Assembly: GCF_003853645.1 (NCBI RefSeq) | Contig: NZ_QTPO01000020.1 | Location: forward strand, 1 to 64,000 | Length of the DNA: 64,000 nt | Direction of reading: 5' to 3' | Source: Burkholderia sp. Bp9143 | GTDB taxonomy: Bacteria > Pseudomonadota > Gammaproteobacteria > Burkholderiales > Burkholderiaceae | Translations under genes and position numbers: made by a program | The notes under the pieces: model-generated | The model's database searches: none | Told to the model about the DNA's origin: nothing | The model's input: only the letters and a program-made list of their open reading frames with translations | Shown here: positions 1 to 6,984 of the stretch, piece after piece | How positions within the stretch are numbered: the stretch's first letter is position 1 | Layout: each line of letters begins with the position of its first letter

Positions 1-13
1 GGCTGTTAATTTT

Positions 14-22
14 TAAAGAGCA
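14..22 (-). promoter_or_regulatory. rRNA leader boxA antitermination element
   Basis: Read on the minus strand this is TGCTCTTTA, followed by AAAATTAACAG. It matches the boxA element of proteobacterial pre-16S leaders, where NusB/NusE load to stop premature Rho termination. It lies about 55 bases downstream of the predicted start of the proximal promoter, and transcription runs left, so a 16S rRNA gene should begin just outside the window. The 16S gene itself is not visible. Confidence 0.8.
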
Positions 23-82
23 TTTCTGCGAGAAACTTCGTGTTTCCCAGCAGCGCTGCGTTTTCAGCAGCAGAGAAGCGAA

Positions 83-111
83 ATTATGAGTTGTTTTTAA
101 AAACTCGTCAA
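83..111 (-). promoter_or_regulatory. rRNA operon promoter, proximal
   Basis: On the minus strand: TTGACG (-35, 106-111), a 17-base spacer and CATAAT (-10, 83-88). An AT-rich stretch with A and T runs lies just upstream (112-125), as expected of an UP element. The predicted start is near 76 and boxA follows. Spacing and hexamers are close to the sigma-70 consensus, as is usual for rRNA promoters. Confidence 0.75.
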
Positions 112-245
112 CAACTTTTTAACTACTTCGTTGCGACGGTTTAGATTCAACTCCTTGTGCGTCGGGGCTTTACAACCTGCCATCAACCGCACCGCTTCCC
201 TTCTTTCCTCTCGCGCTGCGTTTCCGTTAGCGCGAAAGAGGCGTG

Positions 246-274
246 ATTCTAAGCACCCGTCCCTGTCTCCGCAA
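246..274 (-). promoter_or_regulatory. rRNA operon promoter, distal
   Basis: On the minus strand: TTGCGG (-35, 269-274), a 17-base spacer and TAGAAT (-10, 246-251), then a GC-rich discriminator (CACGCCTC). Upstream at 285-300 is an A/T-rich block (GTAAAAATAATTT on the minus strand) suited to an UP element. With the proximal promoter it makes the tandem P1/P2 arrangement typical of rrn operons. The 1-410 stretch holds no protein gene that I can support. Confidence 0.6.
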
Positions 275-410
275 CCCCCTTTGTGAAATTATTTTTACAA
301 GCGGTGCCAGGGGTCCGTTGAGCCGCCCCATTGGTCATATATAAGCGACACGGCGGACGGGCCCCGGTAGCCCGTGAACACCCGCCGCATCGAACGCAAC
401 CCTCCGTCGC

Positions 411-944
411 TCACTGCCCCACCATCGCCCTCACCACTCCGTCCCGCCGGATCAACCCGTGATACAGCGCAGCCGCAAAGTGCGCGAGGAACGTCGCGAA
501 GAACAGGTAAGCCAACACCCGATGCGCGACCCGGAGCCAGGCAAACGTCACCGGATCCGCGGAAACCAGCGCCGGCAACTGCACGCCGCCACCCAGTGTC
601 ACCGGATACCCGCCAGCCGAAAGCATCGCCCAGCCGATCAGCGGCATCGCGACCATCAGTGCATACAGCACCAGATGCGACCCATGCGCGGCAACCTTCT
701 GCCACCCAGGCAGATCCTCGGGCAACGCCGGCGGCTTCGATACGAACCGCACCACGATCCGCACACAAACCAGCACCAGCACAGCAATCCCCAGCGGCTT
801 GTGCAACGCCACCAGGAAATCGTGCCGCCCGGAAACCGACGCCACCATCCCCACGCCGATGAACAGCATCGCGACGATCATCGCGGCCATCACCCAATGC
901 AGCAGCCTCGCCGGCAAGCCAAACGTCGTAGCAGCCTTCATCAT
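411..944 (-). CDS. cytochrome b561 family protein
   Basis: A 177-residue inner-membrane di-haem b-type cytochrome that likely passes electrons between quinol and a partner. Four hydrophobic helices are visible, with haem-ligand histidines in LLHWVMA, ALHKPLG, AAHGSHLVLY and LRVAHRVLAY/LAHFAAALYH, the bacterial CybB-like pattern. The start is chosen from GGAGG six bases before ATG. It overlaps the stop of the upstream catalase-fold gene by four bases (ATGA), so the two are translationally coupled. It probably supplies electrons to that periplasm-facing peroxidase. It would be transcribed from the ECF-type promoter at 2067-2096. Confidence 0.9.
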   Translation of the reverse strand: MMKAATTFGLPARLLHWVMAAMIVAMLFIGVGMVASVSGRHDFLVALHKPLGIAVLVLVCVRIVVRFVSKPPALPEDLPGWQKVAAHGSHLVLYALMVAMPLIGWAMLSAGGYPVTLGGGVQLPALVSADPVTFAWLRVAHRVLAYLFFATFLAHFAAALYHGLIRRDGVVRAMVGQ

Positions 945-2029
945 CGTCCCTCCGCACTCAATCGCGCCGCGCCGGCCACGCCGGCCTCTTCACTCGTCCT
1001 GCGCAGATACGAATCCGCATAAGCCGCCGACCGCGCCGCCAGCAACGGATCCCCCGACACCTGAATCCCCTGCGGCAGCACCGTCGGGTCGTAATTCACG
1101 TCCCGGCACGGCCCGCTGTCCTGCGGCTCCACGCGATCGAGCACGAGCGTCCCCGCGTCGATCGTCGTCCGCTGCGCCGGCCAGGTCTTCGTCGCGTCGT
1201 TCACCGAGTCGCCGGGCTCCGCGAGCGTGACCAGCAGCTTCCACTTCTGCGCACCATCCGCGATGCGCCGCGTCAGGTCCTGCTGCAACACGTTCGGATC
1301 CGCGGCCGTCGCGACGTCCCCGGCGCCGGCCGTCTGCTCCGGCACGACGCGCCATCTCACCGCCTGGCGCTTGCCGGCCGCATCGACGAAGTAGAACGCG
1401 TTCAGCCCGTAATAGCTTTCGGTGACGTAGCTCGCGCTCGGCTTCGCACCCTTCACCCATGCGCGGAACGCGGCCGTCTCCGGATGCGCGCCGAAAAACG
1501 CCTTCACCTTCGCCGGATCGGGCTTGCCCGTCGCCGGATCTGGCCGGGTCGCCAGCAACTGCGCGTAGAACGCCTTCGGCGTCGCCACCGGAAACACGGG
1601 CATCGCGTTCATCCCGGTCCGCCATTGCTGGCCGTCCGGCGCGGTGAGCTTCAGCGCGAGGCTGCGGATCGGCACGCTGCTGTCCGGCGCATACGGATTT
1701 CCTCCCGGCAGCGCGAACCGCCCGACCACCGGCGTGCGCACCGCCTTGAAGAATGGCGCGACCGAATACGCGCTCGCGGCGCCGTTGCCCTCGAAGTAAC
1801 CGGTCACGCACACGCCCTTCGCATGATTGCGCCGGAAGCCCGGATGCTCGCCGCCGGCCGTCTGCAGCGCGTCGACGAGCCGGTGCGGGGTCAGACGCGC
1901 CGGCGCGAGCCACCCGCCGACATACCCGAACGCCACGGCCACGCCGGCCACCGCGCCGCCAATCGCGGCCCAGCGCCACCACCCGCGCCCGGGCTCGCGC
2001 GGCGGCAAAGAAGAGGAAGATTGCTTCAT
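941..2029 (-). CDS. catalase-related peroxidase (SrpA-like)
   Basis: A 362-residue haem peroxidase of the minimal catalase fold. An N-terminal hydrophobic segment (residues about 18-35) would anchor or export it to the periplasm. Family signatures are the distal-side NHAKGVCVTGYFEG region and RFALPGGNPYAPD, with RSLALKLTAPDGQQWRTGMN and YYGLNAFYF further on. It is shorter than true catalases (about 480 residues) and usually acts as an organic-hydroperoxide peroxidase rather than a strong catalase (family knowledge). The start has GGAG seven bases upstream. It is coupled to the b561 gene and diverges from an ECF sigma gene, and a matching ECF promoter precedes it. Confidence 0.9.
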   Translation of the reverse strand: MKQSSSSLPPREPGRGWWRWAAIGGAVAGVAVAFGYVGGWLAPARLTPHRLVDALQTAGGEHPGFRRNHAKGVCVTGYFEGNGAASAYSVAPFFKAVRTPVVGRFALPGGNPYAPDSSVPIRSLALKLTAPDGQQWRTGMNAMPVFPVATPKAFYAQLLATRPDPATGKPDPAKVKAFFGAHPETAAFRAWVKGAKPSASYVTESYYGLNAFYFVDAAGKRQAVRWRVVPEQTAGAGDVATAADPNVLQQDLTRRIADGAQKWKLLVTLAEPGDSVNDATKTWPAQRTTIDAGTLVLDRVEPQDSGPCRDVNYDPTVLPQGIQVSGDPLLAARSAAYADSYLRRTSEEAGVAGAARLSAEGR

Positions 2030-2066
2030 GGATGCACTCCCGATCGTCAGATCATTGTCGAACGGG

Positions 2067-2096
2067 CGTAGGACGCCACCCGTGCCGCTTTATTCC
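2067..2096 (-). promoter_or_regulatory. ECF-type promoter of the peroxidase/b561 genes
   Basis: On the minus strand: GGAATAA (2090-2096), a 15-base spacer and GTCCTACG (2067-2074). The identical pair of boxes with the identical spacer sits on the plus strand at 2122-2151 in front of the sigma gene. This makes recognition by the neighbouring ECF sigma factor the simplest reading. Confidence 0.7.
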
Positions 2097-2121
2097 ATGA
2101 AGAAATTTTTCGTATGCTGAC

Positions 2122-2151
2122 GGAATAAGTGGCGCCGACCGGCGTCCTACG
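2122..2151 (+). promoter_or_regulatory. ECF-type autoregulatory promoter of sigma/anti-sigma genes
   Basis: GGAATAA (2122-2128), a 15-base spacer and GTCCTACG (2144-2151), 37 bases before the sigma ATG. It is the mirror image of the promoter at 2067-2096. Spacer sequences differ while both boxes are identical, which points to selection on the boxes. Confidence 0.7.
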
Positions 2152-2187
2152 CGGCATCTCCACGCTTATCGGCTCGCGCCCCCGGCC

Positions 2188-2706
2188 ATGCCCCAAAACG
2201 CCCCCGACGACGACGCATTGCGCGAACTCATCCCCAGGCTGCGACGCTTCGCGCTCTGGCTGGCGCGCGACGTCCACGCGGCCGACGATCTCGTCCAGTC
2301 GACGCTCGAGCGCGCACTGTCGCGCTGGGCGAGCCGCCGCGACGACGCGTCGCTGCGCAGTTGGCTCTTCACGATCCTTTACCGGCAGTTCCTCGACGGC
2401 AAACGCAGCGCGAAGCGCTACGCATGGCTGCTCGGCCGCATTCGCACCGACGACGAGCCGCACTGGCCGTCCGCCGAACGCGAAGTCACCGCGCGCGCGA
2501 CGCTCGAGGCGTTCGGCCAGCTATCCGACGAGCAGCGCAGCCTGCTGCTGCTCGTCGCGGTCGAGGGCTTCACGTATCAGGAAGTCGCCGACCTGCTCGA
2601 GGTGCCGATCGGCACCGTGATGTCGCGACTCTCCCGCGCGCGCCAAGCGTTGCGCCAGCTCAGCGACGGCGAGCTTCCCGCTCCTTCTCTCCGCTTGATG
2701 AAATGA
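2188..2706 (+). CDS. ECF RNA polymerase sigma factor
   Basis: A 172-residue group 4 sigma factor. Region 2 is residues about 10-75 (RDVHAADDLVQSTLERAL, LRSWLFTILYRQFLDGKR) and region 4 about 108-160 (SDEQRSLLLLVAVEGFTYQEVADLLEVPIGTVMSRLSRARQAL as two adjoining stretches), the usual two-domain layout. It overlaps the anti-sigma start by four bases (ATGA). It likely drives the peroxidase/b561 unit and its own operon through the shared GGAATAA-15-GTCCTACG promoters. The inducing signal is not visible; the targets suggest oxidative or hypochlorite-type stress. Confidence 0.92.
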   Translation: MPQNAPDDDALRELIPRLRRFALWLARDVHAADDLVQSTLERALSRWASRRDDASLRSWLFTILYRQFLDGKRSAKRYAWLLGRIRTDDEPHWPSAEREVTARATLEAFGQLSDEQRSLLLLVAVEGFTYQEVADLLEVPIGTVMSRLSRARQALRQLSDGELPAPSLRLMK

Positions 2707-3464
2707 ACACCCTCCGCCCCGACGAACACGATCTCCAGGCCTATGTCGACGGCCAGCTCGACGACGATGCGCGCGCCGCGGTCGAGCGATATCTCGCGCT
2801 GCATCCGGAGAGTGCGGAACAGGTGAAGCGATGGCAGCAGGATGCGCAGCGGTTGCGGGCCGCGCTCGAAAGCGTGCGGATGCCGAACGAGAACCTCGCG
2901 CTCGATCCGGCCGCGATTCGGGCACGACGCGCGGAGCGCTCGCGGATGCGGTTCGCGATGGCGGCTTCGTTCGTGTTCTGTATCGGGCTCGGGACGTTCG
3001 GCGGGTGGCAGGCGCGCGGGTGGAACGCGGCGCCGCCCATCGCGCCGATGAGCGATGCGGTCGAGGCTTACCGGATGATGGTGGTCGATCAGACGGCGAA
3101 GGTGGATTTCCGGCCGACGAGTGCGGGCGATTTGCAGGGGTGGCTCACCAGGCGCGTGGGGGCGTCGGCGAAGCTGCCGGATTTGAGTGCGGCGGGGTTC
3201 AGGCCGGTTGGTGGACGGTTGTTTACGACGGACAGTGGCGCCACGGCTGCGATGGTGCTCTATGAGGACGATGCCGGGCGCACGCTGAGCTTCTATCTCC
3301 GGCCTGCGGAATCGGAACATCGGCTGCTGCCGGCCGGGCAACGCGTGGACGGGACGTTGCTGGCGCGGTATGGGTCCGTGAACGGGCTCAACTATGCGGT
3401 CGTCGGGCCCGCGGATAATCTCGGGGAACAAGCAGTCGTGCGGGCGCTTGATCAGCAGATTTGA
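2703..3464 (+). CDS. membrane-anchored anti-sigma factor
   Basis: A 253-residue protein whose ATG overlaps the sigma stop. The N-terminal cytoplasmic part begins MNTLRPDEHDLQAYVDGQLD, typical of anti-sigma domains. One membrane segment lies at residues about 84-103 (FAMAASFVFCIGLGTFGG), followed by a 150-residue periplasmic domain. The HxxxCxxC zinc motif of ZAS-type anti-sigma factors is absent, so a redox-zinc switch is unlikely. It should hold the upstream ECF factor inactive until a periplasmic signal releases it. A longer reading frame extends upstream but would overlap the sigma gene heavily, so the coupled ATG is preferred. Confidence 0.88.
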   Translation: MNTLRPDEHDLQAYVDGQLDDDARAAVERYLALHPESAEQVKRWQQDAQRLRAALESVRMPNENLALDPAAIRARRAERSRMRFAMAASFVFCIGLGTFGGWQARGWNAAPPIAPMSDAVEAYRMMVVDQTAKVDFRPTSAGDLQGWLTRRVGASAKLPDLSAAGFRPVGGRLFTTDSGATAAMVLYEDDAGRTLSFYLRPAESEHRLLPAGQRVDGTLLARYGSVNGLNYAVVGPADNLGEQAVVRALDQQI

Positions 3465-3565
3465 TCGGGGCAATGCGCGGTTCGTTGGTGGCCGTTGCGC
3501 GCGGCCTGCGGTCCGGCCGGTGCGGCTCGACCAGTCCGAAAGCGCTTACGCTCACCGTTCGGGTC

Positions 3566-3928
3566 CACAGCGTTTGGATTCGCTTTCGTGATGGTTGTCC
3601 ACACCGCAAACATCGTCGCGATGTGTTCGCGAATGGGCGTACCCTCTTCGGTTCCGGTGTCACAGGGTTTGGCGTCGTTTCGGCGCAGGATATCCACATC
3701 GGCCGCAACGACTCAGCACGCCACCGCTCGTCGAACTCCTCACCTTTGAGGCGCACAGCCTTTCGTGTGGCTTTGGGTGACGATATCCACACCGCCCTCA
3801 CCAAGCCAATGCACAGGGTTTTGATTCGGCTGCGTTCGGGTTGTCCACATGCACGTGAGCGTTTCGGGTCGATGCTCACCGGTGGGTCGCACAGCGTTTC
3901 GGATTGTTTTGCGTGCCGGTTATCCACA
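3566..3928 (+). repeat. five degenerate 38-39 nt units, CACAG ... TCCACA
   Basis: The 496 bases between the anti-sigma gene and the next gene hold five same-direction units at 3566-3603, 3661-3698, 3754-3791, 3812-3849 and 3890-3928. Each starts with CACAG, continues with a T-rich tract (often GTTT), and ends in TNTCCACA or TATCCACA. The distance from CACAG to TCCACA is 32, 32, 32, 32 and 33 bases. The last unit ends in a perfect TTATCCACA. Between units (20-57 bases) similarity is weak. I see no protein gene here; open frames across it merely translate the repeat. Confidence 0.7.
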
Positions 3929-3960
3929 CGTGAAGATCAGGCGCTACGCCGGCATGGACG

Positions 3961-4278
3961 TCACTTGGTCAGGTAAATCCCGAGAATCTCGCCGGTTTCC
4001 GGGGAAACCACGTACTTGATCGACGTCCCGAGAGGGCTTGCATTGCCGAGCCCGCGTACACCGGGAGGCATCCTTGCAACGAACGTGACGCTGATGACGT
4101 CGTGCTCGTCCATCGGGGCCCCACGGGCCGCGCTTTCGTCCGTGATGCATATCTCGAAATTGCGCGAATCCTGACCGGTGGTCGAGAAGTTCTCGTAGGC
4201 CGCCTGCAGGCCAAGAAGCGTCGCGGTATTGAACTTGACGGAACAACGGTCAACCGTGCCGAAATTCAATCTGCTCAT
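3961..4278 (-). CDS. hypothetical protein at the end of the T6SS effector cluster
   Basis: A 105-residue protein with no signal peptide and no membrane helix; I do not recognise its family. It begins MSRLNFGTVDRCSVKFNTATLLG and ends in a two-strand-like stretch, KYVVSPETGEILGIYLTK. It follows the Imm71/72-like gene by 46 bases on the same strand, last in the vgrG-toxin-immunity row. That position suggests an accessory immunity protein or a small component of the toxin module, but this is guilt by location only. Confidence 0.6.
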   Translation of the reverse strand: MSRLNFGTVDRCSVKFNTATLLGLQAAYENFSTTGQDSRNFEICITDESAARGAPMDEHDVISVTFVARMPPGVRGLGNASPLGTSIKYVVSPETGEILGIYLTK

Positions 4279-4324
4279 GCCCTTCTCCCGAGGCGGGCCA
4301 TCCGCCTGTCCTTCCGCTTCCGCT

Positions 4325-5401
4325 CTACGCGCGCTTCACCAGACGCCACGTCACCCAGTGCACCTTGAGCTCGCCCAGGTTGTCCCTGACCAGCATGTCC
4401 GGCATGGCCGCCCCAGCTTCGACGCGCAGCGTCTTGCCGCCGTATTCGTCCGTCTGCCATTCACCGGTAACCGGACAGCGATCGCCGGTGCGGACCTGCG
4501 CGACGGTTTCCTGCTTCGGCTGCGGCGCTTGCGGCGGCTCGAGGAAATACTGCGATTCGTCGGGGATGACGCCGCCCACGTATCGCTTGTCTTCCCACAA
4601 CAGTCGCCAGTGCGTCTTGACGGCCGTTCGCGTCTCGTCGTCCCTGAGGTTCGGCGCACGGATGTCCCGAATGAAATAATTGAAGCAGCCGTTGTTGCGC
4701 AAGCTGCGATTGCCGACCGGCACGACACCCAGCAACTTCGATTGCTCGACGGCAACGGGTTCCCAGATGCCGTCGCAAGGCACTTTCTCGCCGGACTTGA
4801 TCACCGGCCCGACGGCTTCCGGAACCTCGGGCAGGTTCTCCGGAAACACCGGATACGGGAGCGTGTAGAAGGTGTTCTCGTATGCACCCGGGGACAGCAG
4901 CAGCCCTACCGAGCGCAGTTGTGCTAGGTCGTTGTTCAAACTCGACGGCTCTAACGGAGCATTCTCCATCTGGTATTCCGATGCGTGCAGCAGTTGGGCC
5001 AGCGCATCGATCTTCGGCGGGTAGGCAGCCATCTGCGCACCGCGCTCCCAGTAATCCTGATGCGGGAAGAAATACGCGTTCAAATAGTCGTACCGATCAA
5101 TCGCGTATTCCAGCGGCTCGCCACGCTGCCACACGAATCGATACCCCCGGGCCAGCTCCGTCAATCCTCGATCGTAAGAAGCGAGTATTTCGAAGATGGT
5201 CGGCAAATGGTCTGCGTGTACGCGCTCCGGATCGTCTTCCGGCCAAGTCTTCACCGCATTTTCATACTCGTTCGCGAAGATCACAAAGGCATCGCGCTTG
5301 CGCTTCCAGAGCGAAAAGCTGGTCAGCCGTTGAAGCAGCCAGAAAATCCTGCGCCGCGTCGTGTCATCCGTCATGTCGTATTGCTTGATCGTATTCGTCA
5401 T
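4325..5401 (-). CDS. Imm71/72-like immunity protein
   Basis: A 358-residue cytoplasmic protein. The N-terminal half starts with TRRRIFWLLQRLTSFSLWKR, as in the Imm71/Imm72 families of polymorphic-toxin immunity proteins. The C-terminal part has PCDGIWEPV (about residue 209), NNGCFNYFIRDIRAP, WRLLWEDKRYVGG and IPDESQYF. Its ATG overlaps the toxin stop by four bases (ATGA), the usual toxin-immunity coupling, so it most likely neutralises the toxin encoded immediately upstream. The PCDGIW...IPDES segment recurs as a separate small protein at 9901-10212. The last 75 residues (KQETVAQVRTGDRCPVTGEW onward) are an extra domain with a CPxTGxW turn. Confidence 0.8.
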   Translation of the reverse strand: MTNTIKQYDMTDDTTRRRIFWLLQRLTSFSLWKRKRDAFVIFANEYENAVKTWPEDDPERVHADHLPTIFEILASYDRGLTELARGYRFVWQRGEPLEYAIDRYDYLNAYFFPHQDYWERGAQMAAYPPKIDALAQLLHASEYQMENAPLEPSSLNNDLAQLRSVGLLLSPGAYENTFYTLPYPVFPENLPEVPEAVGPVIKSGEKVPCDGIWEPVAVEQSKLLGVVPVGNRSLRNNGCFNYFIRDIRAPNLRDDETRTAVKTHWRLLWEDKRYVGGVIPDESQYFLEPPQAPQPKQETVAQVRTGDRCPVTGEWQTDEYGGKTLRVEAGAAMPDMLVRDNLGELKVHWVTWRLVKRA

Positions 5402-6984
5402 CGCTGACCTTCGTAATTCGCTGCCGATCGTGTCGCTGCGGTCACTTTGCTGTTGGTCGCCTTGGTCTGGATTTCGTCACTCGCCAGCCGACGCGTATCC
5501 GTCGAGTAGTGGATGTCGTCCTCGTACTTGCTGTAGCCGTAGACCTTCTCGACATTCTCCCAGTTCGTCTTGTGGAACTCGATCTTGACGCCGTCGAACT
5601 CCCTCTCGACGTGCAGATTCGCGTGCCCGGTGAAATTCTCGAATTCCTTCTTGATCTTGTTTCCTTCTGCGGTCACATATTCCGACAGTTTGCCGAAGTC
5701 GACGACCAATTGATCGGCGCCGCCTTCAAGATACTGAACGGGCGTCACCGAGCCATACTGCTCGGCAATCTTGCCAGCCCACGCATTGGCTGTCGGCATC
5801 CGCTCACCGAAATCGTGCGGCAACTGCATGACCACGATGAACCCGTTGCCGTTCCACGCATCCAGCACCGCACAAAGCCTGCGCCACTCCTCCGCGGTCT
5901 TCGGCGGCTCGCCGAATCCCCAGAACGCGGGGCTTCTGCCGCCCGCCGAGCTACCACCCGGGTATATCGCCAGTTCGGACGGGTTGCCAAACACGCGAAA
6001 CACCTTCTTGCCCGCGAGCTCCTTTGCCGTCAGTGCCTTGATCTCGCCGCTGAACGATGCGACATCGGTAAAGACCTTGTCTTTGCCGAACATTGGCATC
6101 TTGCCTATCTTGGCAAGAATGTCCGGCCATCCCTCGGCAATTTTCGGGCCGTATTTCGCCTTGAGCCACGCTTCGACCTTACCTTCGTCAGCCAGGCATT
6201 CCGCCGACGGAAAACGACCCCGACGAATATCGCGGGCAAGCCTGCGCTCCTGCAGATACGCTTCGGCCTCGCGCTGGACCTTCGGCACACCGCCCGTCGC
6301 GATTTCATGCACCTCGCCGCGATAGACCATGTTCTGCAGCACCTTGAGCTTCGCGTTCAGCTCCTTGATCGCCTCCGGCACGATCTTGTCTGCCATGTCC
6401 TGAATCGCGTGGAAGCCGCTACTGACACGCTCGAGCGCGGCCCGCCATTTGTCGGGCAGCATTCGACCGACGCGCGCATTGAGCGAACGCTCGATGGCCA
6501 CGCGAACCGTCGCGCAAAAGTCCTTCAGCCGCGAGATCGCCTGCGCCTGATACTTGGCCAGATCCAGCGCCTTCAACCACTTCGGTGCGTCGCCGTGCCC
6601 CATCCGGTTCAGGAATTGCACAACCGCCTTGAGCAGTTCGGCATCTTTCGCGACATCTCCGGTGACCTTCAGCAGCAAACGCCCGACGCCCTTGATGACA
6701 CCGCCCACCACCGGGATCAGCGCGAAGATGAGTACGACCAGCAGCACGCGCTGCATCGTATCGTTCCGCTTGACCGGATCCTGGCTCATGCCGATGCTGA
6801 CGGCCAGCAGATCCCGAACGGCGGTCGCGTCGCCCACGAGCGGAATCATCCCGATCACCGCATCGACGATGATCTGGCTGATTGTCTGTTTTTCGTTGAA
6901 TGCGCCTTCCAGCGTTCCCCAGCACCACTGCCCGACTTCCAGCGACGTTGCCCTGAAATCATCGATCGTCCAGCTCACGCTCAC
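5398..6984 (-). CDS. type VI secretion toxin without PAAR domain
   Basis: A 528-residue probable T6SS cargo effector. Residues 1-60 (VWC-like start, IIVDAVIGMIPLVGDATAVRDL) and 80-115 (VLLVVLIFALIPVVGGVIKG) are the hydrophobic region found in the middle of PAAR-class effectors. Residues about 115-260 match the helical MGHG...EVHEIATGG stretch of the same proteins. The toxin part follows, with KVFRVFGN, GRSPAFWGFGEPPKTAEEW and NGNGFIVVMQLP at about 335-410. An ADP-ribosyltransferase-like fold is possible from the RVFG/SPAFW pattern, but I cannot establish it. No PAAR domain is present, so loading probably relies on the VgrG C-terminal tail. It overlaps both vgrG and the immunity gene by four bases. 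Confidence 0.75.
   Translation of the reverse strand: MSVSWTIDDFRATSLEVGQWCWGTLEGAFNEKQTISQIIVDAVIGMIPLVGDATAVRDLLAVSIGMSQDPVKRNDTMQRVLLVVLIFALIPVVGGVIKGVGRLLLKVTGDVAKDAELLKAVVQFLNRMGHGDAPKWLKALDLAKYQAQAISRLKDFCATVRVAIERSLNARVGRMLPDKWRAALERVSSGFHAIQDMADKIVPEAIKELNAKLKVLQNMVYRGEVHEIATGGVPKVQREAEAYLQERRLARDIRRGRFPSAECLADEGKVEAWLKAKYGPKIAEGWPDILAKIGKMPMFGKDKVFTDVASFSGEIKALTAKELAGKKVFRVFGNPSELAIYPGGSSAGGRSPAFWGFGEPPKTAEEWRRLCAVLDAWNGNGFIVVMQLPHDFGERMPTANAWAGKIAEQYGSVTPVQYLEGGADQLVVDFGKLSEYVTAEGNKIKKEFENFTGHANLHVEREFDGVKIEFHKTNWENVEKVYGYSKYEDDIHYSTDTRRLASDEIQTKATNSKVTAATRSAANYEGQR

Noticed and set aside
3388-3927. A 179-codon minus-strand frame through the 3566-3928 repeats
   Set aside because: It overlaps the end of the anti-sigma gene and simply translates the degenerate repeats; no start signal.
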